Shown here one piece after another: positions 25,169-35,100 of a DNA stretch of 64,000 nt (positions are counted from its first letter, which is position 1; the number at the start of each line of letters is the position of its first letter). The position numbers and the translations under genes are program-made. Under the pieces are notes generated by a model, which saw nothing but the letters and a program-made list of their open reading frames with translations, made no database searches and had not been told where the DNA came from. Origin of the DNA: M3007 sp046329435 (lineage in GTDB: Bacteria > Bacteroidota > Bacteroidia > Chitinophagales > Saprospiraceae); assembly GCA_046329435.1 (NCBI GenBank), contig JAXLUR010000001.1, forward strand, positions 186,001 to 250,000, given 5' to 3'.

Positions 25169-25945
25169 ATGACCATCTCCGCATTTTACCTCGCCGAACA
25201 AATCAACCTGCGGGCCCTCAAGGAGGCCTATGCAGGCAACCTTTTACAGGAAAACCCCTCCGAATTGTTCTACCGCACCGGCGAAGACCAGTTTTTTTAT
25301 GCGCTGGACTACGGCGCCGTGGTGTTTGCCAACCATAGCAGCGTCGAAATCAGCCAGAACCTGTCGTTTTTGCAGCCTTTTTGCCTCAAGCCGCTCGCCG
25401 AAAAACTGCGCGACGATTTCGAAATCACGATCGATCCGTCTGCGCCCATCACGTTCAACTTCGACAGTCTTACCCTGCCGAGGCTCGACGACAACGTCTT
25501 GCGAATTGTCATGCACAACATCGCACATTCCGTTGCGCTCGACTTTTTTTCCCAGCGCGCCGACACCTTGCTGGCTGAAATCCACCATTTTACCAAACAA
25601 CTCGAGCAGGAAGGGGCTATCCGCATCAGCAGAAAGAACATGTTGCGGTTTATTGGCCGTACCCTCAACAACAAAAACAGCGTGGTTGAAAACCTGTTTA
25701 TTTTCGACGGCCCCGATTTGATCTGGGATGATGAATACCTCGACCGCATCTACCGCGGACTCTCCCGCACGTTCGAGTTGCAAAGCCGTTTCAAGGAGGT
25801 CGAGTACACGTTCAAAGTGATTGAAGACAACCTTGCCGTGTTCCGCGAATTGTACCTGCACCGTGAAAGCAGTCAACTCGAATGGATCATCATTGCGCTG
25901 ATTTGCATCGAGGTATTCGACCTGTTGATTTCCAAATTATTGTAA
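25169..25945 (+). CDS. RMD1/DUF155 family protein with C-terminal membrane anchor
   Basis: A 258-residue protein matching the RMD1 (DUF155) family, known from yeast Rmd1/Rmd8 and mitochondrial RMND1. It shows EDQFFYALDYGAVVFANHS near the N-terminus, then DDNVLRIVMHNIAHSVALDFF and ENLFIFDGPDLIWDDEYLDRIYRGL. A single C-terminal helix follows (WIIIALICIEVFDLLISKLL). The layout suggests a cytoplasmic domain tethered to the inner membrane. Bacterial members have no established function. The ATG at 25169 is chosen because the -7 box lies just upstream. The stop codon is five bases from the stop of the convergent BtuG-like gene. Confidence 0.85.
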   Translation: MTISAFYLAEQINLRALKEAYAGNLLQENPSELFYRTGEDQFFYALDYGAVVFANHSSVEISQNLSFLQPFCLKPLAEKLRDDFEITIDPSAPITFNFDSLTLPRLDDNVLRIVMHNIAHSVALDFFSQRADTLLAEIHHFTKQLEQEGAIRISRKNMLRFIGRTLNNKNSVVENLFIFDGPDLIWDDEYLDRIYRGLSRTFELQSRFKEVEYTFKVIEDNLAVFRELYLHRESSQLEWIIIALICIEVFDLLISKLL

Positions 25946-25950
25946 ATCAA

Positions 25951-26997
25951 TTATTTGAAAACAATTTCCCCGGGCGCTATGCCGGCGGCAAAAGAAGTGA
26001 TGCGCTGCCCGGCCGGTGTGTAAACGACAATCTCCCCGCTGGAAGCAAAGTCTCTGGCATCGGCGCAGTACAGATTGCCGCTTTGCGGATCTACACCCAG
26101 TCCGTAGGCCGCTTGATCAAAAAGGCGGACCGGCCCCGCAGGATATTCGAGTTTCCAGATACTTCCACCTGCACTGAAATAAAGCAGCTGAGCGCCCGGC
26201 GCAGCAACCAGATCGTCGCCGTAGGGAGCGGTGTCGAAGCCCGTCGTGCCATCGAGTGGCCCGACCCAGCCTTTGGGCGGGTTGTCGAGAAATGTGCCCC
26301 GGCAGTGCGCGTAAGGCAGCACTTGACCTCCTGAAACAGTTTGCAGCGCAATGGAGCCAGGGTTTTTGCCCTTTGTCAAAATTCTCGACAATTCAAGTGT
26401 CCCCTGAGCATTGAGCACGGAAACGGTCGAATCGGTGCCAAAGCCGCCTGAATTGGCAACGAGGATCTGAGCGTCAGGCATGCGAACCATTTTTTCCGGT
26501 CCCGCGCCAATCGGGGTGGCGCCCAGAATTGTATTCGTTTTCAGATCAACCCTCGCCACACTTCCGCTCAGGCCGTCGGCGCCCCACTGGCTGACCAGCG
26601 CCGTTTCGTCGTCGAGCGGCAGGAAAAAACGCGGCAGCGCGAATCCGTCTATGGTCGCCTGATACTTAAATGTTTCAGCGTCAACAACATACACCTTATT
26701 AGCGCCATTCACGACAATATACCCCTTGCCGTTGTGGAAATAAAGGGATTGTACGAACTGCCCCAGTACGGCGCTGTTGTTTTCCCTGGCAAATACGTCC
26801 TGGATGGTTTCTCCCGTAGTCGGGTCGTGCCAGGTAATACTGCCAGAACCGCCAAAAGGCCCCTCGTTGACGACGAATACGCCGTGAGCGTACTTTCCTG
26901 CCGCGGGCGGGAGCGGGTTGGCGTCATGGGTACAGGAAAAAAAAACGGAAAGGACTGCCAGCAACAGCAGTGCAGTGAAGATTGGATTGGCTTTCAT
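25951..26997 (-). CDS. BtuG-like surface lipoprotein (beta-propeller, cobalamin-riboswitch controlled)
   Basis: The 348-residue protein starts MKANPIFTALLLLAVLSVFFSC, a lipoprotein signal (lipobox FFSC, Cys22). The mature part is a YncE-like propeller. It opens with GVFVVNEGPFGGSGSITWHD, repeats blades of 40-50 residues such as KVYVVDAETFKYQATIDGF and VARVDLKTNTILGATPIG, and ends with a SSGEIVVYTPAGQRI strand. Bacteroides BtuG is a surface propeller lipoprotein that hands vitamin B12 to the BtuB transporter. The cobalamin riboswitch directly upstream makes a B12-capture role likely. No btuB or other B12-uptake gene is adjacent, which is unusual. The upstream frame to 27105 overlaps the leader and was not used. 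Confidence 0.8.
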   Translation of the reverse strand: MKANPIFTALLLLAVLSVFFSCTHDANPLPPAAGKYAHGVFVVNEGPFGGSGSITWHDPTTGETIQDVFARENNSAVLGQFVQSLYFHNGKGYIVVNGANKVYVVDAETFKYQATIDGFALPRFFLPLDDETALVSQWGADGLSGSVARVDLKTNTILGATPIGAGPEKMVRMPDAQILVANSGGFGTDSTVSVLNAQGTLELSRILTKGKNPGSIALQTVSGGQVLPYAHCRGTFLDNPPKGWVGPLDGTTGFDTAPYGDDLVAAPGAQLLYFSAGGSIWKLEYPAGPVRLFDQAAYGLGVDPQSGNLYCADARDFASSGEIVVYTPAGQRITSFAAGIAPGEIVFK

Positions 26998-27143
26998 TTT
27001 TTGCCACTGTAAAAGGTGAAATGAAAGGCCGGGGATCAAAAGGACGAATAAGGAAATTGACATGCAGCAGGTTGCGCCGCTATGACGCACCCTTTTGCAA
27101 GGCATCCCGACACGCCGGCTTTCACCCGAAGCCCGTTGATTCG

Positions 27144-27310
27144 ACGGTTTGGGCAGGTCTTCTGGCTTGTTCCATCAAAAAGCGCCTTCCCGGTTGCCCA
27201 GTGGCCTTCTGCTTTTGATCGATACGGAACATACAGCAGCGGGGACTGCCCCGGATTCGCACCGGGTTCCCTTTTCATTCCGGCGGCGGACCGACGGAAA
27301 CCAAAACCGT
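27144..27310 (-). promoter_or_regulatory. cobalamin riboswitch upstream of the BtuG-like gene
   Basis: Read on the minus strand, the aptamer has all main parts. P1 is ACGGTTT paired with AAACCGT (27304-27310 with 27144-27150). The core includes GGGAACCCGGTGCGAATCC and GGGGCAGTCCCCGCTGCTGTA. The B12 box GCCAGAAGACCTGCCC lies at 27151-27166. About 146 nt separate the aptamer from the ATG, enough for an expression platform. In this class adenosylcobalamin binding lowers expression of uptake genes. Confidence 0.93.
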
Positions 27311-27312
27311 GA

Positions 27313-27320
27313 CAAAGGTA
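27313..27320 (-). promoter_or_regulatory. riboswitch promoter, -7 box TACCTTTG
   Basis: The minus strand reads TACCTTTG, exact TAnnTTTG, immediately before riboswitch stem P1. Transcription from here would begin almost at the aptamer. It sits just downstream of the DinB-like stop codon at 27336. Confidence 0.6.
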
Positions 27321-27335
27321 GCGGATCGGGGCTGC

Positions 27336-27920
27336 TCAGTGAGCGGATTTTTGAATGATCGCCAGTACTTGCCGAAGGTGTCGCCGTTGGTGCGTCACCA
27401 GGTATTCCAGCAGGTTGCCCAGCGGATAGTTGCCGGTCCAGGCGTGGGCTTTGCGCACTTTTGGGCGGTTCAGATCTACATCGCGGGCGATCTGGATGGT
27501 GCGCAGCAGGCGTTCTGCATTGATAATGAAGGTTTTAACCACCTCGTTGCCCAGTTGTTTTTCGAAAAAATTATAGACTTTGGGCGACTTCAGCCATTTC
27601 CCGTTATCCAGGTCGGCGCGGCGAATGGCGCGGCGGCCCCGGCCGGAATATTTCACCGGGGCATCGTTTGTCGCCAGCCATTTGCGCGCCTTTGCCTTGT
27701 GAATGGCCAGGTCGATCCGGGAAAAATAATTTTCGGAAAAGGCATTTACGTGTGCAAGACACTCGAGAATATTCCAGCTTTCCCTGGCTTTCGGCCTGTC
27801 GGGCGCCGGCCTGAACAGGAGCGCTTCCAGCGGCAGCGGGGCGATTTGGGTACGAGCCATTTCGAGAATTTCCCGCAGTTCCGTCTCCAGGCGATCAAGC
27901 AGGGTTTGTTGTGTCAACAT
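27336..27920 (-). CDS. DinB-like four-helix-bundle protein
   Basis: A 194-residue cytoplasmic protein with the DinB/DUF1569-like pattern. An N-terminal LLDRLETELREILEMART helix is followed by ARESWNILECLAHVNAFSENY with the helix-2 His (WNILECLAHV), and a C-terminal LGNLLEYLVTHQRRHLRQVLAII helix carries the second conserved His pair region (THQRRH). Family members bind a divalent metal and act as thiol transferases or damage-inducible proteins. The ATG at 27920 (MLTQQTLLDRLE) fits the fold; the frame runs 38 codons further upstream without homology. It is divergent from rimO. The exact substrate is unknown. Confidence 0.8.
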   Translation of the reverse strand: MLTQQTLLDRLETELREILEMARTQIAPLPLEALLFRPAPDRPKARESWNILECLAHVNAFSENYFSRIDLAIHKAKARKWLATNDAPVKYSGRGRRAIRRADLDNGKWLKSPKVYNFFEKQLGNEVVKTFIINAERLLRTIQIARDVDLNRPKVRKAHAWTGNYPLGNLLEYLVTHQRRHLRQVLAIIQKSAH

Positions 27921-28115
27921 GTTGTGGAGGGTGTACGAGTAATCTCGTTGTGTTGGGTAGTCGTGAAGGGAGGGGCAAAAATAAGCGCCGGTTTTGAACC
28001 TTGGGGCAGTGAGCTGTTTCAAAATTTTTGCCAAAAACCTGACCTTTGCACAAACTTTGATTTTGGACGGTTCCTAACAACGGGCTTCCGTCCAAAAATC
28101 ATCCTGCTATTCGAT

Positions 28116-29426
28116 ATGCGCACCAAATCGCTTCGCCCTGATAAAATCAATGTGATAACACTGGGCTGTTCCAAAAACCTGGTTGACAGCGAAAACCTGA
28201 TCACCCAGTTGCGGGCCAACGATTACGCCGTTAGTCACGACCGCGAAGAGGCCGACGCCAATGTCGTGATTATCAATACCTGCGGCTTCATCGACCTCGC
28301 CAAACAGGAGAGTATCGACACGATTCTCGAACACGCCGAACTGAAAAAGGCAGGCCAGATCGACAAGTTGTACGTCACCGGCTGCCTTTCGCAACGGTAT
28401 AAAGACGACCTGGAACAGGAAATTCCCGAGGTGGACGCCTTTTTCGGCACGCTTGAAATGCCGGCCCTGCTGGCGCGACTCCAGGCCGACTACCGCCAGG
28501 AACTGCTCGGCGAACGCCAGATCACGACCCTGCCGCACTACGCTTACCTGAAAATTTCGGAAGGCTGTAACCGCACCTGCTCGTTCTGCGCCATTCCGCT
28601 GATGCGCGGCCAGCATGTGAGCCGCCCCGTGGAAGAACTGGTGGGCGAAGCCAGAAACCTGGCCCGGAGAGGGGTGAAAGAACTCCTGCTCATAGCGCAG
28701 GAACTGACCTACTACGGCCTCGATCTGTACAAAAAACGCGAATTGCCCCGGCTGCTTCATGCGCTGGCCGATGTGGAGGGCATCGACTGGATACGCCTGC
28801 ACTATGCCTACCCGTCCAAATTTCCGCTCGAAATACTGGACGTTATGGCCGAACGCCCCGAAATCTGCAACTACCTCGATCTGCCGCTCCAACACGCCAG
28901 CGATCGTGTACTCGACCTGATGCGTCGGCAGATCAGTCGCGCCGAAACCGAAGATTTGCTGGCCGCTATTCGCGAAAAAGTGCCCGGGATCGCCCTGCGC
29001 ACCACATTCCTCGTAGGCCACCCGGGTGAAACGGACGCCGATTTTGAGGAATTGCTTGACTTTGTCGGCCGTCAGCAGTTCGAACGGGTTGGCGTGTTTC
29101 AGTACTCGCACGAAGAAAACACCCGCGCTTACGAATTGTCCGACGACGTTCCGGCAGAAATCAAAGCCGGTCGCGCACAACGCCTGATGGAATTGCAACA
29201 GGACATTTCGCTCCGGAAAAACGAAGCCAAGGTGGGTCAAACCTTCAAAACATTGTTCGATCGCAAGGAGGGCAAGTATTTTATTGGCAGAACCGAGGCC
29301 GACTCGCCCGAAGTGGACAACGAGGTCTTGGTGGATGCGCGAAAAAACTACGTTCGGCTGGGCGATTTTGCCAACGTGCGTATCACACGCGCCGAAGAGT
29401 TCGATCTTTTTGGTGAAGTGGTCTGA
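28116..29426 (+). CDS. rimO: ribosomal protein S12 methylthiotransferase RimO
   Basis: The 436-residue radical-SAM enzyme opens with KINVITLGCSKNLVDSENLI, the N-terminal UPF0004 domain with its cluster cysteine. It has the CxxxCxxC site in SEGCNRTCSFCAIP near residue 150, and a C-terminal TRAM domain with VGQTFKTLFDRKEGKYFIGRTEADSPEVD. The DxPLQHAS segment (YLDLPLQHASDRVL) is typical of RimO/MiaB. It adds a methylthio group to Asp88 of ribosomal protein S12. I chose the ATG at 28116 (MRTKSLRPDKINVI). The open frame continues 269 codons upstream, but that is only antisense to the DinB-like gene. A GACCTTTG box lies at 28041-28048. Confidence 0.95.
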   Translation: MRTKSLRPDKINVITLGCSKNLVDSENLITQLRANDYAVSHDREEADANVVIINTCGFIDLAKQESIDTILEHAELKKAGQIDKLYVTGCLSQRYKDDLEQEIPEVDAFFGTLEMPALLARLQADYRQELLGERQITTLPHYAYLKISEGCNRTCSFCAIPLMRGQHVSRPVEELVGEARNLARRGVKELLLIAQELTYYGLDLYKKRELPRLLHALADVEGIDWIRLHYAYPSKFPLEILDVMAERPEICNYLDLPLQHASDRVLDLMRRQISRAETEDLLAAIREKVPGIALRTTFLVGHPGETDADFEELLDFVGRQQFERVGVFQYSHEENTRAYELSDDVPAEIKAGRAQRLMELQQDISLRKNEAKVGQTFKTLFDRKEGKYFIGRTEADSPEVDNEVLVDARKNYVRLGDFANVRITRAEEFDLFGEVV

Positions 29427-29438
29427 GCGGCCGCGCCG

Positions 29439-29825
29439 TCAATACCAGCCCCAGATGGCGCGCACCAGTAAAAAAGCCAGGATAAGACCGATCAGAATGG
29501 ACAGCCCCAAAAGAATGAGGTGACTGTTCGAGGTAGAAGTAGGCGACAGGTTATCGATGGCGGCCTCGTCGAGTATCTCTCTGGCACGCGCGGCATCGAC
29601 TGGCCGCACGTGCAGGCGGATCAGCGCTTGCAAATGCGGCAGCACCGAACGGCTGGTCGTATTGGCCAGAAAACACGGAATGCCTTCCGAACGAAGCCGG
29701 GCGGCGGCTACCTCCGCTTCGAGAGACGAAAAAAACTTGGCTACCACCTCGCCGTCGCCCTCCTTCGTGGGGAAAGCACTGTCGTCGAACTCAAAATTGT
29801 CCAGAATGTCGTTGGATTGACTCAT
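29439..29825 (-). CDS. DUF2007-domain protein with C-terminal membrane helix
   Basis: A 128-residue protein. Residues 25-90 match the DUF2007 (GlnB-like, putative signal-transducing) domain, with EVVAKFFSSLEAEVAAARLRSEGIPCFLAN and LIRLHVRPVDAARAREIL. A single hydrophobic helix follows (about 103-124: LILLGLSILIGLILAFLLVRAIW). The start overlaps the stop of the upstream membrane-protein gene by four bases (ATGA), so they are translationally linked. Proteins with this domain are thought to sense small ligands or to be membrane-tethered regulators, but no activity is established. Confidence 0.8.
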   Translation of the reverse strand: MSQSNDILDNFEFDDSAFPTKEGDGEVVAKFFSSLEAEVAAARLRSEGIPCFLANTTSRSVLPHLQALIRLHVRPVDAARAREILDEAAIDNLSPTSTSNSHLILLGLSILIGLILAFLLVRAIWGWY

Positions 29826-31198
29826 GACGGGTCCGTTTGTTCAGCGCGGAGCATCTCAGGCCACCGCAAATCCTTGAAACGGTAAAAAACGGCAATTATG
29901 CTGACTAAAAAAAGCAGCCAGACCAGGCGGCCCTGATAACGGGATACCACGGTGGAAAATGCGCTGCAAATCAGGGCATTGACAACGAGGCAAACGAGCG
30001 TGTATGCATAAAAATGCCGCACGGCAGCGGGCACTTTGCGTTTCCAGGAGCTGGCGCTCCTCAACAATACACCGATGAACAGACTGAGCAAAAAGAACAA
30101 TTCCTGCCGGGCAGCATCGCGCTTGAAGTCCAGATATTCGTTGAAATGGTTCTGCCTGCCAATGCTGTATGTGTAACGTTCGTACTGAAATTTTGACTTT
30201 ATCGCCTCATAAGGCATGGAGTTTTGCAACATTGGCTGCACATGTTCCGCTTCTATTCGAACGAACTGGACTGCTGCTCCGTTCAGGGTCTGCACCAGAT
30301 AGGTTTTCAGGTAAAACGGGTCGGTCAAAATGTCTGCAATGATCTGGTTGTATTCGTCCTTGTTGGCTTCCCAGCCGCCCGTTTTGTTCACCGGGCTGTC
30401 CGGATTCCACAGGAAATCGTCTGGAATCTGGTCTTTAAATGCGCAAATACGGTAGTTTTTACCCTCTGCACAGGCCTTGTCGAGGTAATTTTTCAGAATC
30501 CCCATTTCATTCAGTCGTGCCATCATGAACATGTGGCGTCCATTCATCGAAGTAAATCCTCCGCCGTAGGCATAGTGAATGGTTTGGCCGCCCAGCCAGG
30601 ACAGCAGCACGACCCCGAGCGCCAGCGCTCCTTTTTTCCAGTGGAGCGAGGCCCTATTGGCAGGCAACATGCGCCAACCCAGGGCCAGTACGGCGACCAG
30701 GGCTGCTCCCATCTGGTTGGAATTGTGCATCATCAGGGAAATCAGGGCCAACAATGAAACTACCAGTGTTTTTCTGAATGTCAGCGGAGCGAACATCAAC
30801 AAACCCAGGGCGCCATAAGCCAGTGGCGTAAACAGGTCGGGCATCAGGTACGAAACGTACACGGATATGTCGCTAAAAACGAGCAGGAGCAAAATGATTC
30901 CAATGAAAAGGCGGGGTGTTACCTTTTCCACAAAAGCACCTAAAAACCAGTAAATGAACAGGCTGGTGAGTATGCCCTGGGCGAAAATGACCCAGAATGC
31001 GCTTTCCATCATACTGATGTGGCGTACAAACAATCCGTACGCCAGCGGCCGGTCGGGCGGCACCGCGCCATCAAATCCGTGAAAAATGTAGGAACCAGTA
31101 TCGGGATAAACAAACGGATAGCCATTGTGCAGTCCGGAAAAGGTCAGTAAAAGGCCTCCCAACAGGATCCAGGTAATACGATCGATAGTTGTTTTCAT
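29822..31198 (-). CDS. polytopic membrane protein, GT-C glycosyltransferase-like
   Basis: The 458-residue protein has about ten hydrophobic segments starting with ITWILLGGLLLTFSG. A first extracytoplasmic loop contains YPFVYPDTGSYIFHGFDG, placing an Asp after helix 1, as in lipid-linked-sugar glycosyltransferases of the GT-C fold. A large loop lies at about 220-340 (GRHMFMMARLNEMGILKNYLDKACAEG and beyond). I do not recognise a specific family. A transferase of lipid-linked sugar is only a possibility. It is coupled to the DUF2007 gene by a 4-bp overlap. Confidence 0.7.
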   Translation of the reverse strand: MKTTIDRITWILLGGLLLTFSGLHNGYPFVYPDTGSYIFHGFDGAVPPDRPLAYGLFVRHISMMESAFWVIFAQGILTSLFIYWFLGAFVEKVTPRLFIGIILLLLVFSDISVYVSYLMPDLFTPLAYGALGLLMFAPLTFRKTLVVSLLALISLMMHNSNQMGAALVAVLALGWRMLPANRASLHWKKGALALGVVLLSWLGGQTIHYAYGGGFTSMNGRHMFMMARLNEMGILKNYLDKACAEGKNYRICAFKDQIPDDFLWNPDSPVNKTGGWEANKDEYNQIIADILTDPFYLKTYLVQTLNGAAVQFVRIEAEHVQPMLQNSMPYEAIKSKFQYERYTYSIGRQNHFNEYLDFKRDAARQELFFLLSLFIGVLLRSASSWKRKVPAAVRHFYAYTLVCLVVNALICSAFSTVVSRYQGRLVWLLFLVSIIAVFYRFKDLRWPEMLRAEQTDPS

Positions 31199-31290
31199 GG
31201 AACAGGTGTTTTAATGCTTTGTAAAGAAAGGGATTTCTTTTTACCCAGTCGAGGGATCATGCCGTACTTTTACGCCATAAACAGACAGAT

Positions 31291-31755
31291 ATGATTCAAT
31301 TTGTTCTTGCCGACGCATCGCACACCGAAACTGTTGCAGCCATGCTTGAAGGGCTTTTTCAGGATGTGGAACACGACCTGAAAGCTGATGAAATTGCCGA
31401 GCGTTTCGAAGAAATCGACAGCGATGATCGCCATTCCACCGTGCTGGCCTATGTAGAGGAAAAGGATGAGTACGTGGGCGTTATTACCGTCACGGAATCG
31501 CTGGCCCTGTATGCCGGCGGGCGCATCGGCGTGATCAATGAACTGTACGTGGAGCCGCAATACCGCTCCGAAGGAGTAGGTAAAATGCTGTTGGACGCCG
31601 TCAAAGACCTGGCCCGTGAACGCGGCTGGGTGCGACTCGAACTGACCACTCCCGGCGATGAATTTGAAAAAACCCTGCGTTTTTACCAGCGCGAAGGGTT
31701 CATGCGCATCGGGCCGCGATTTAAATACCATGTCGGCGCCGACGACGAAGAATAA
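31291..31755 (+). CDS. GNAT-family N-acetyltransferase
   Basis: The 154-residue protein has the GNAT fold: an N-terminal helix pair, the beta-4 strand IGVINELYVEPQYRSEGVG with the acetyl-CoA pyrophosphate loop (RSEGVGK, about residues 91-97), and the beta-5/alpha-4 region WVRLELTTPGDEFEKTLRFYQREGF. It transfers an acetyl group from acetyl-CoA to an amine. The substrate is unknown. A near-consensus TACTTTTA box lies about 20 bp upstream. It precedes a small membrane-protein gene by 15 bp and may be co-transcribed with it. Confidence 0.9.
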   Translation: MIQFVLADASHTETVAAMLEGLFQDVEHDLKADEIAERFEEIDSDDRHSTVLAYVEEKDEYVGVITVTESLALYAGGRIGVINELYVEPQYRSEGVGKMLLDAVKDLARERGWVRLELTTPGDEFEKTLRFYQREGFMRIGPRFKYHVGADDEE

Positions 31756-31770
31756 ACCCCTTTCAAAGGA

Positions 31771-32010
31771 ATGGATATTTTACTCACCGTCCCCTGCATT
31801 ATTGGGTTGGCGTATTCCTGCATGATTATCAGCGCATGGCAGGCTTACGTCAGGGGCAACCAGGGTCTGGTTGTATTGGCCAGGGTATGTGCCCTGATTT
31901 CACTGCTGGCGACAGCCTGGTACGTTGTTACGGGCCAGTTTTGGCTTATCCCATTCCACCTCGGGGCGATCTGGGCTTGCTGGCAATTGAGCGCCCGTAT
32001 CAAAAACTAG
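31771..32010 (+). CDS. small membrane protein of unknown function
   Basis: A 79-residue protein with three predicted hydrophobic segments (about 4-24, 34-54 and 60-75) and a short basic C-terminus (ARIKN). It lies 15 bp after the acetyltransferase gene in the same direction. No family is recognised. The even spread of hydrophobic residues and close spacing support a real gene, but a small reading frame can arise by chance. Confidence 0.6.
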   Translation: MDILLTVPCIIGLAYSCMIISAWQAYVRGNQGLVVLARVCALISLLATAWYVVTGQFWLIPFHLGAIWACWQLSARIKN

Positions 32011-32134
32011 GATCGCAGCCACCCGCTGCACCTGGCCTCGACGGTCAAATTTCTGCCCTGTGCTACCACCCGTCGAAACGAATTTGGACACAGCACGCGA
32101 ATTGCCGTATTTATGCGCCCAAATTCGATTCCCT

Positions 32135-35100
32135 ATGCGTTCGCTCTCCTTTCTTCTTTTGCTGTTACCAGCACTGCTTTTTGCCCAAAAAGACAAAAAA
32201 TGGGATGTCAACAACCCCGAAGGCATCCCTTACAAAGACGTTGAATTTCAGGTAAATGAAGGCACCTGGATGAATCTCGATGTGTCGCCTGACGGCTCCA
32301 CACTGGTATTCGACCTGCTTGGCGATATTTATTCCATGCCTGTTTCGGGCGGCACGGCGAGCTGCCTGCGCAACGGCATTGCCTGGGAGGTGCAGCCCCG
32401 TTTTTCACCCGACGGCAAACAAATCCTTTTTACCTCCGACGCCGGCGGCGGCGACAATGTATGGGTCATGAATGCCGACGGAAGCAAGGCCAGGCAGGTG
32501 ACCAAGGAAAATTTCCGCCTGCTCAACAACGGCGTCTGGCTGGGCAACGATTACATCGTGGCGCGCAAACACTTCACCAGCACACGTTCGCTCGGCGCAG
32601 GTGAAATGTGGATGTACCATATATCCGGCGGCGATGGCGTACAACTGACCAAGCGTAAAAATGATCAGCAGGACGTCAATGAACCCAGTGTATCGCCCGA
32701 TGGCCGCTATGTCTATTTTTCCGAAGACATGTACCCTGGCGGCTATTTTCAGTATAATAAAGACCCGCTCAACCAGATTTTCGTCATCCGCCGTTACGAC
32801 CGGCAGGAAGGCAAAATCGAGGAAGTAACCGGCGGTTCGGGCGGCGCCTGTCGGCCACAGATCAGTCGCGACGGCAAATGGCTGGCATTTGTTCGCCGGG
32901 TTGACACCAAATCGGTGTTGTTTATCCGCAACCTGGAAAGCGGCCTGGAATATCCCTTGTACAACGAACTGGACAAGGACCAGCAGGAAGCCTGGACGAT
33001 TTTTGGCATCTATCCCGGCTTTGCCTGGCTCGACGATCACCCGAGCCGAGCCGGCGCCCTTTCCGAAATTGTGATCTGGGCCGGCGGAAAAATCAAAAAG
33101 ATCAGCTGGCACTGGACACAGATTGCCCCCGACGACCGAAATACGCCTTCCGCCGTGCCGCAAGTATCGGTGTCGGAAATCCCGTTTTCCTGCACCGTCA
33201 AAACCAGGGTGGCCGAAACCCTGCGTTACGAAAACAAGGTTTTTGAAGAGCAGTTCAAGGCCCGCGCAGTCCGTCAGGCAGCGACTTCGCCCGACGGCAA
33301 AACACTGGTGTTCAATGCCGCAGGCATGCTGTATCGCAAGTCGTTGCCCGATGGCGCTCCGGCTGAAATACTTTCCGGCGTATTCCAGCCGCCGGCAATC
33401 GCCAAAGGCTCCTCCGAACCTGCGCCGGTTTATCTGCAGTTTGAACCCGCTTTTGCGCCGCAAGGCAACAAGCTGGTGTTTGTCGGCTGGAACGACCTGA
33501 ATGCCGGCGCCCTGTTTCTCATCGACAACTGGGGCGTGAAAGGGGCAACTTTGAGCCGACTGACAACCGAAAGAGGCATTTATCGTACGCCGCAATTTTC
33601 TCCCGATGGAACCAAAATTGTATTCCGCCTGCAAGACGGCGACGACGAAACCGGCCCCATGCCTGCCCGCAAACCGGGTATTTACGTACTTGATCTGCTC
33701 AATCGTTCGGAGCCTCCCCGTTTCATTACCGAAGAAGGGGAGAACCCGCATTTCTCCGCCGATGGCAAGCGCATTCTGGTCAATACCGGCGGTTATCTGT
33801 TTGGCGCGCTCGACAAGCAACTGGTTTCTTTCGACCTCAACGGTCAGGACAAAAAAGTACTGTTCAAAAGCAAATACGTCAACCAGTGGGCCCTGTCGCC
33901 CGACGGCCGCTGGCTGGCTTTCTCCGAATTGCACAAGGCCTACGTGTGCGCCATGCCCGGCCCCGGCCAGACTATCGACCTCAGCGCCGACATCAAATCG
34001 GTACCTGTTGCGCCCATCACACGCGATGCGGGCTACAGCCTGCACTGGAGCGCCGATTCCAAAAAAGTACATTACACCCTGGGGGCCGAGTATTTTACGA
34101 TTGACCTGAGCAATCGTTTCAATTTTTTGCCCGGAGCGCCAGACTCCTTGCCCGACCTGCCCGAGCACGGCCTCGACATTGGCCTGAACCTCGGTTCCGA
34201 TATCCCGAAAGGGCATGTTGTTTTCCAAAACGCCAGAATTATCACGGCCGATGGCGACAAGGTGATTGAAAACGGCGTAATCCGGGTAATTGATAATAAA
34301 ATTGAATTTGTCGGTACTGCTGCCGAATTTGAAAATGCACGCCGCTACAAAACCAGCGACCCGATCAAATACATCGACTGCAAGGGCAAAACCATCATGC
34401 CGGGCCTGGTCGACGTTCACTCGCACAGCGGCAACTTCCGCTACGGCCTCAACCCCCAGAAACAATGGGAATACTACGCCAACCTGGCCTATGGTGTGAC
34501 GACGATGCACGACCCTTCCGTCAACTCTGAAATGGCCTTTTCCAATGCGGAAATGATTCGTTCGGGCCGAATGGTCGGTCCGCGTCTGTACTCCACAGGC
34601 ACCATTCTCTACGGCGCCGACGGCGACTTCAAGGCGCCGATCAATTCGCTCGACGACGCACGCGCCACCCTGCGCCGCACCAAGGCGTGGGGGGCTTTTT
34701 CGGTCAAAAGTTACAACCAGCCCCGTCGCGAGCAACGCCAGCAGGTCATTGCAGCCGCCCGCGAGCTGAACATGGAGGTTGTGCCCGAAGGCGGTTCGTT
34801 CTTCTACCACAACCTTTCGCAGGTGGTGGACGGGCACTCCAGTATCGAACACAACCTGCCGGTCGCCACGGTTTACTCGGATGTGCTCCAACTCTGGTCA
34901 AAAACCAATACGCACAATACGCCGACCCTGATCGTCTGCTACGGCGCCATGAACGGTGAAAATTATTTTTACCAGAAATCGGAGGTGTGGAAAAACAAGC
35001 GCCTGCTGACCTTCACGCCCGGCCATATACTTGCGGAGCGCTCGCGGCACCGCGAAATGATCCCCGATGAAGAATACGACAACGGACATATTCAGGTCAG

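Noticed and set aside
27309..28115. An open frame running into rimO from upstream, giving a 705-residue protein
   Set aside because: The extra 269 residues are the antisense of the DinB-like gene and riboswitch region. RimO is about 436 residues, and the ATG at 28116 gives the standard N-terminus.
32405..34891. 828-codon open frame on the minus strand inside the propeller-amidohydrolase gene
   Set aside because: It is antisense to a gene with clear domains, has low-quality composition and no recognisable motif. Long antisense frames are common with the codon use of this genome.
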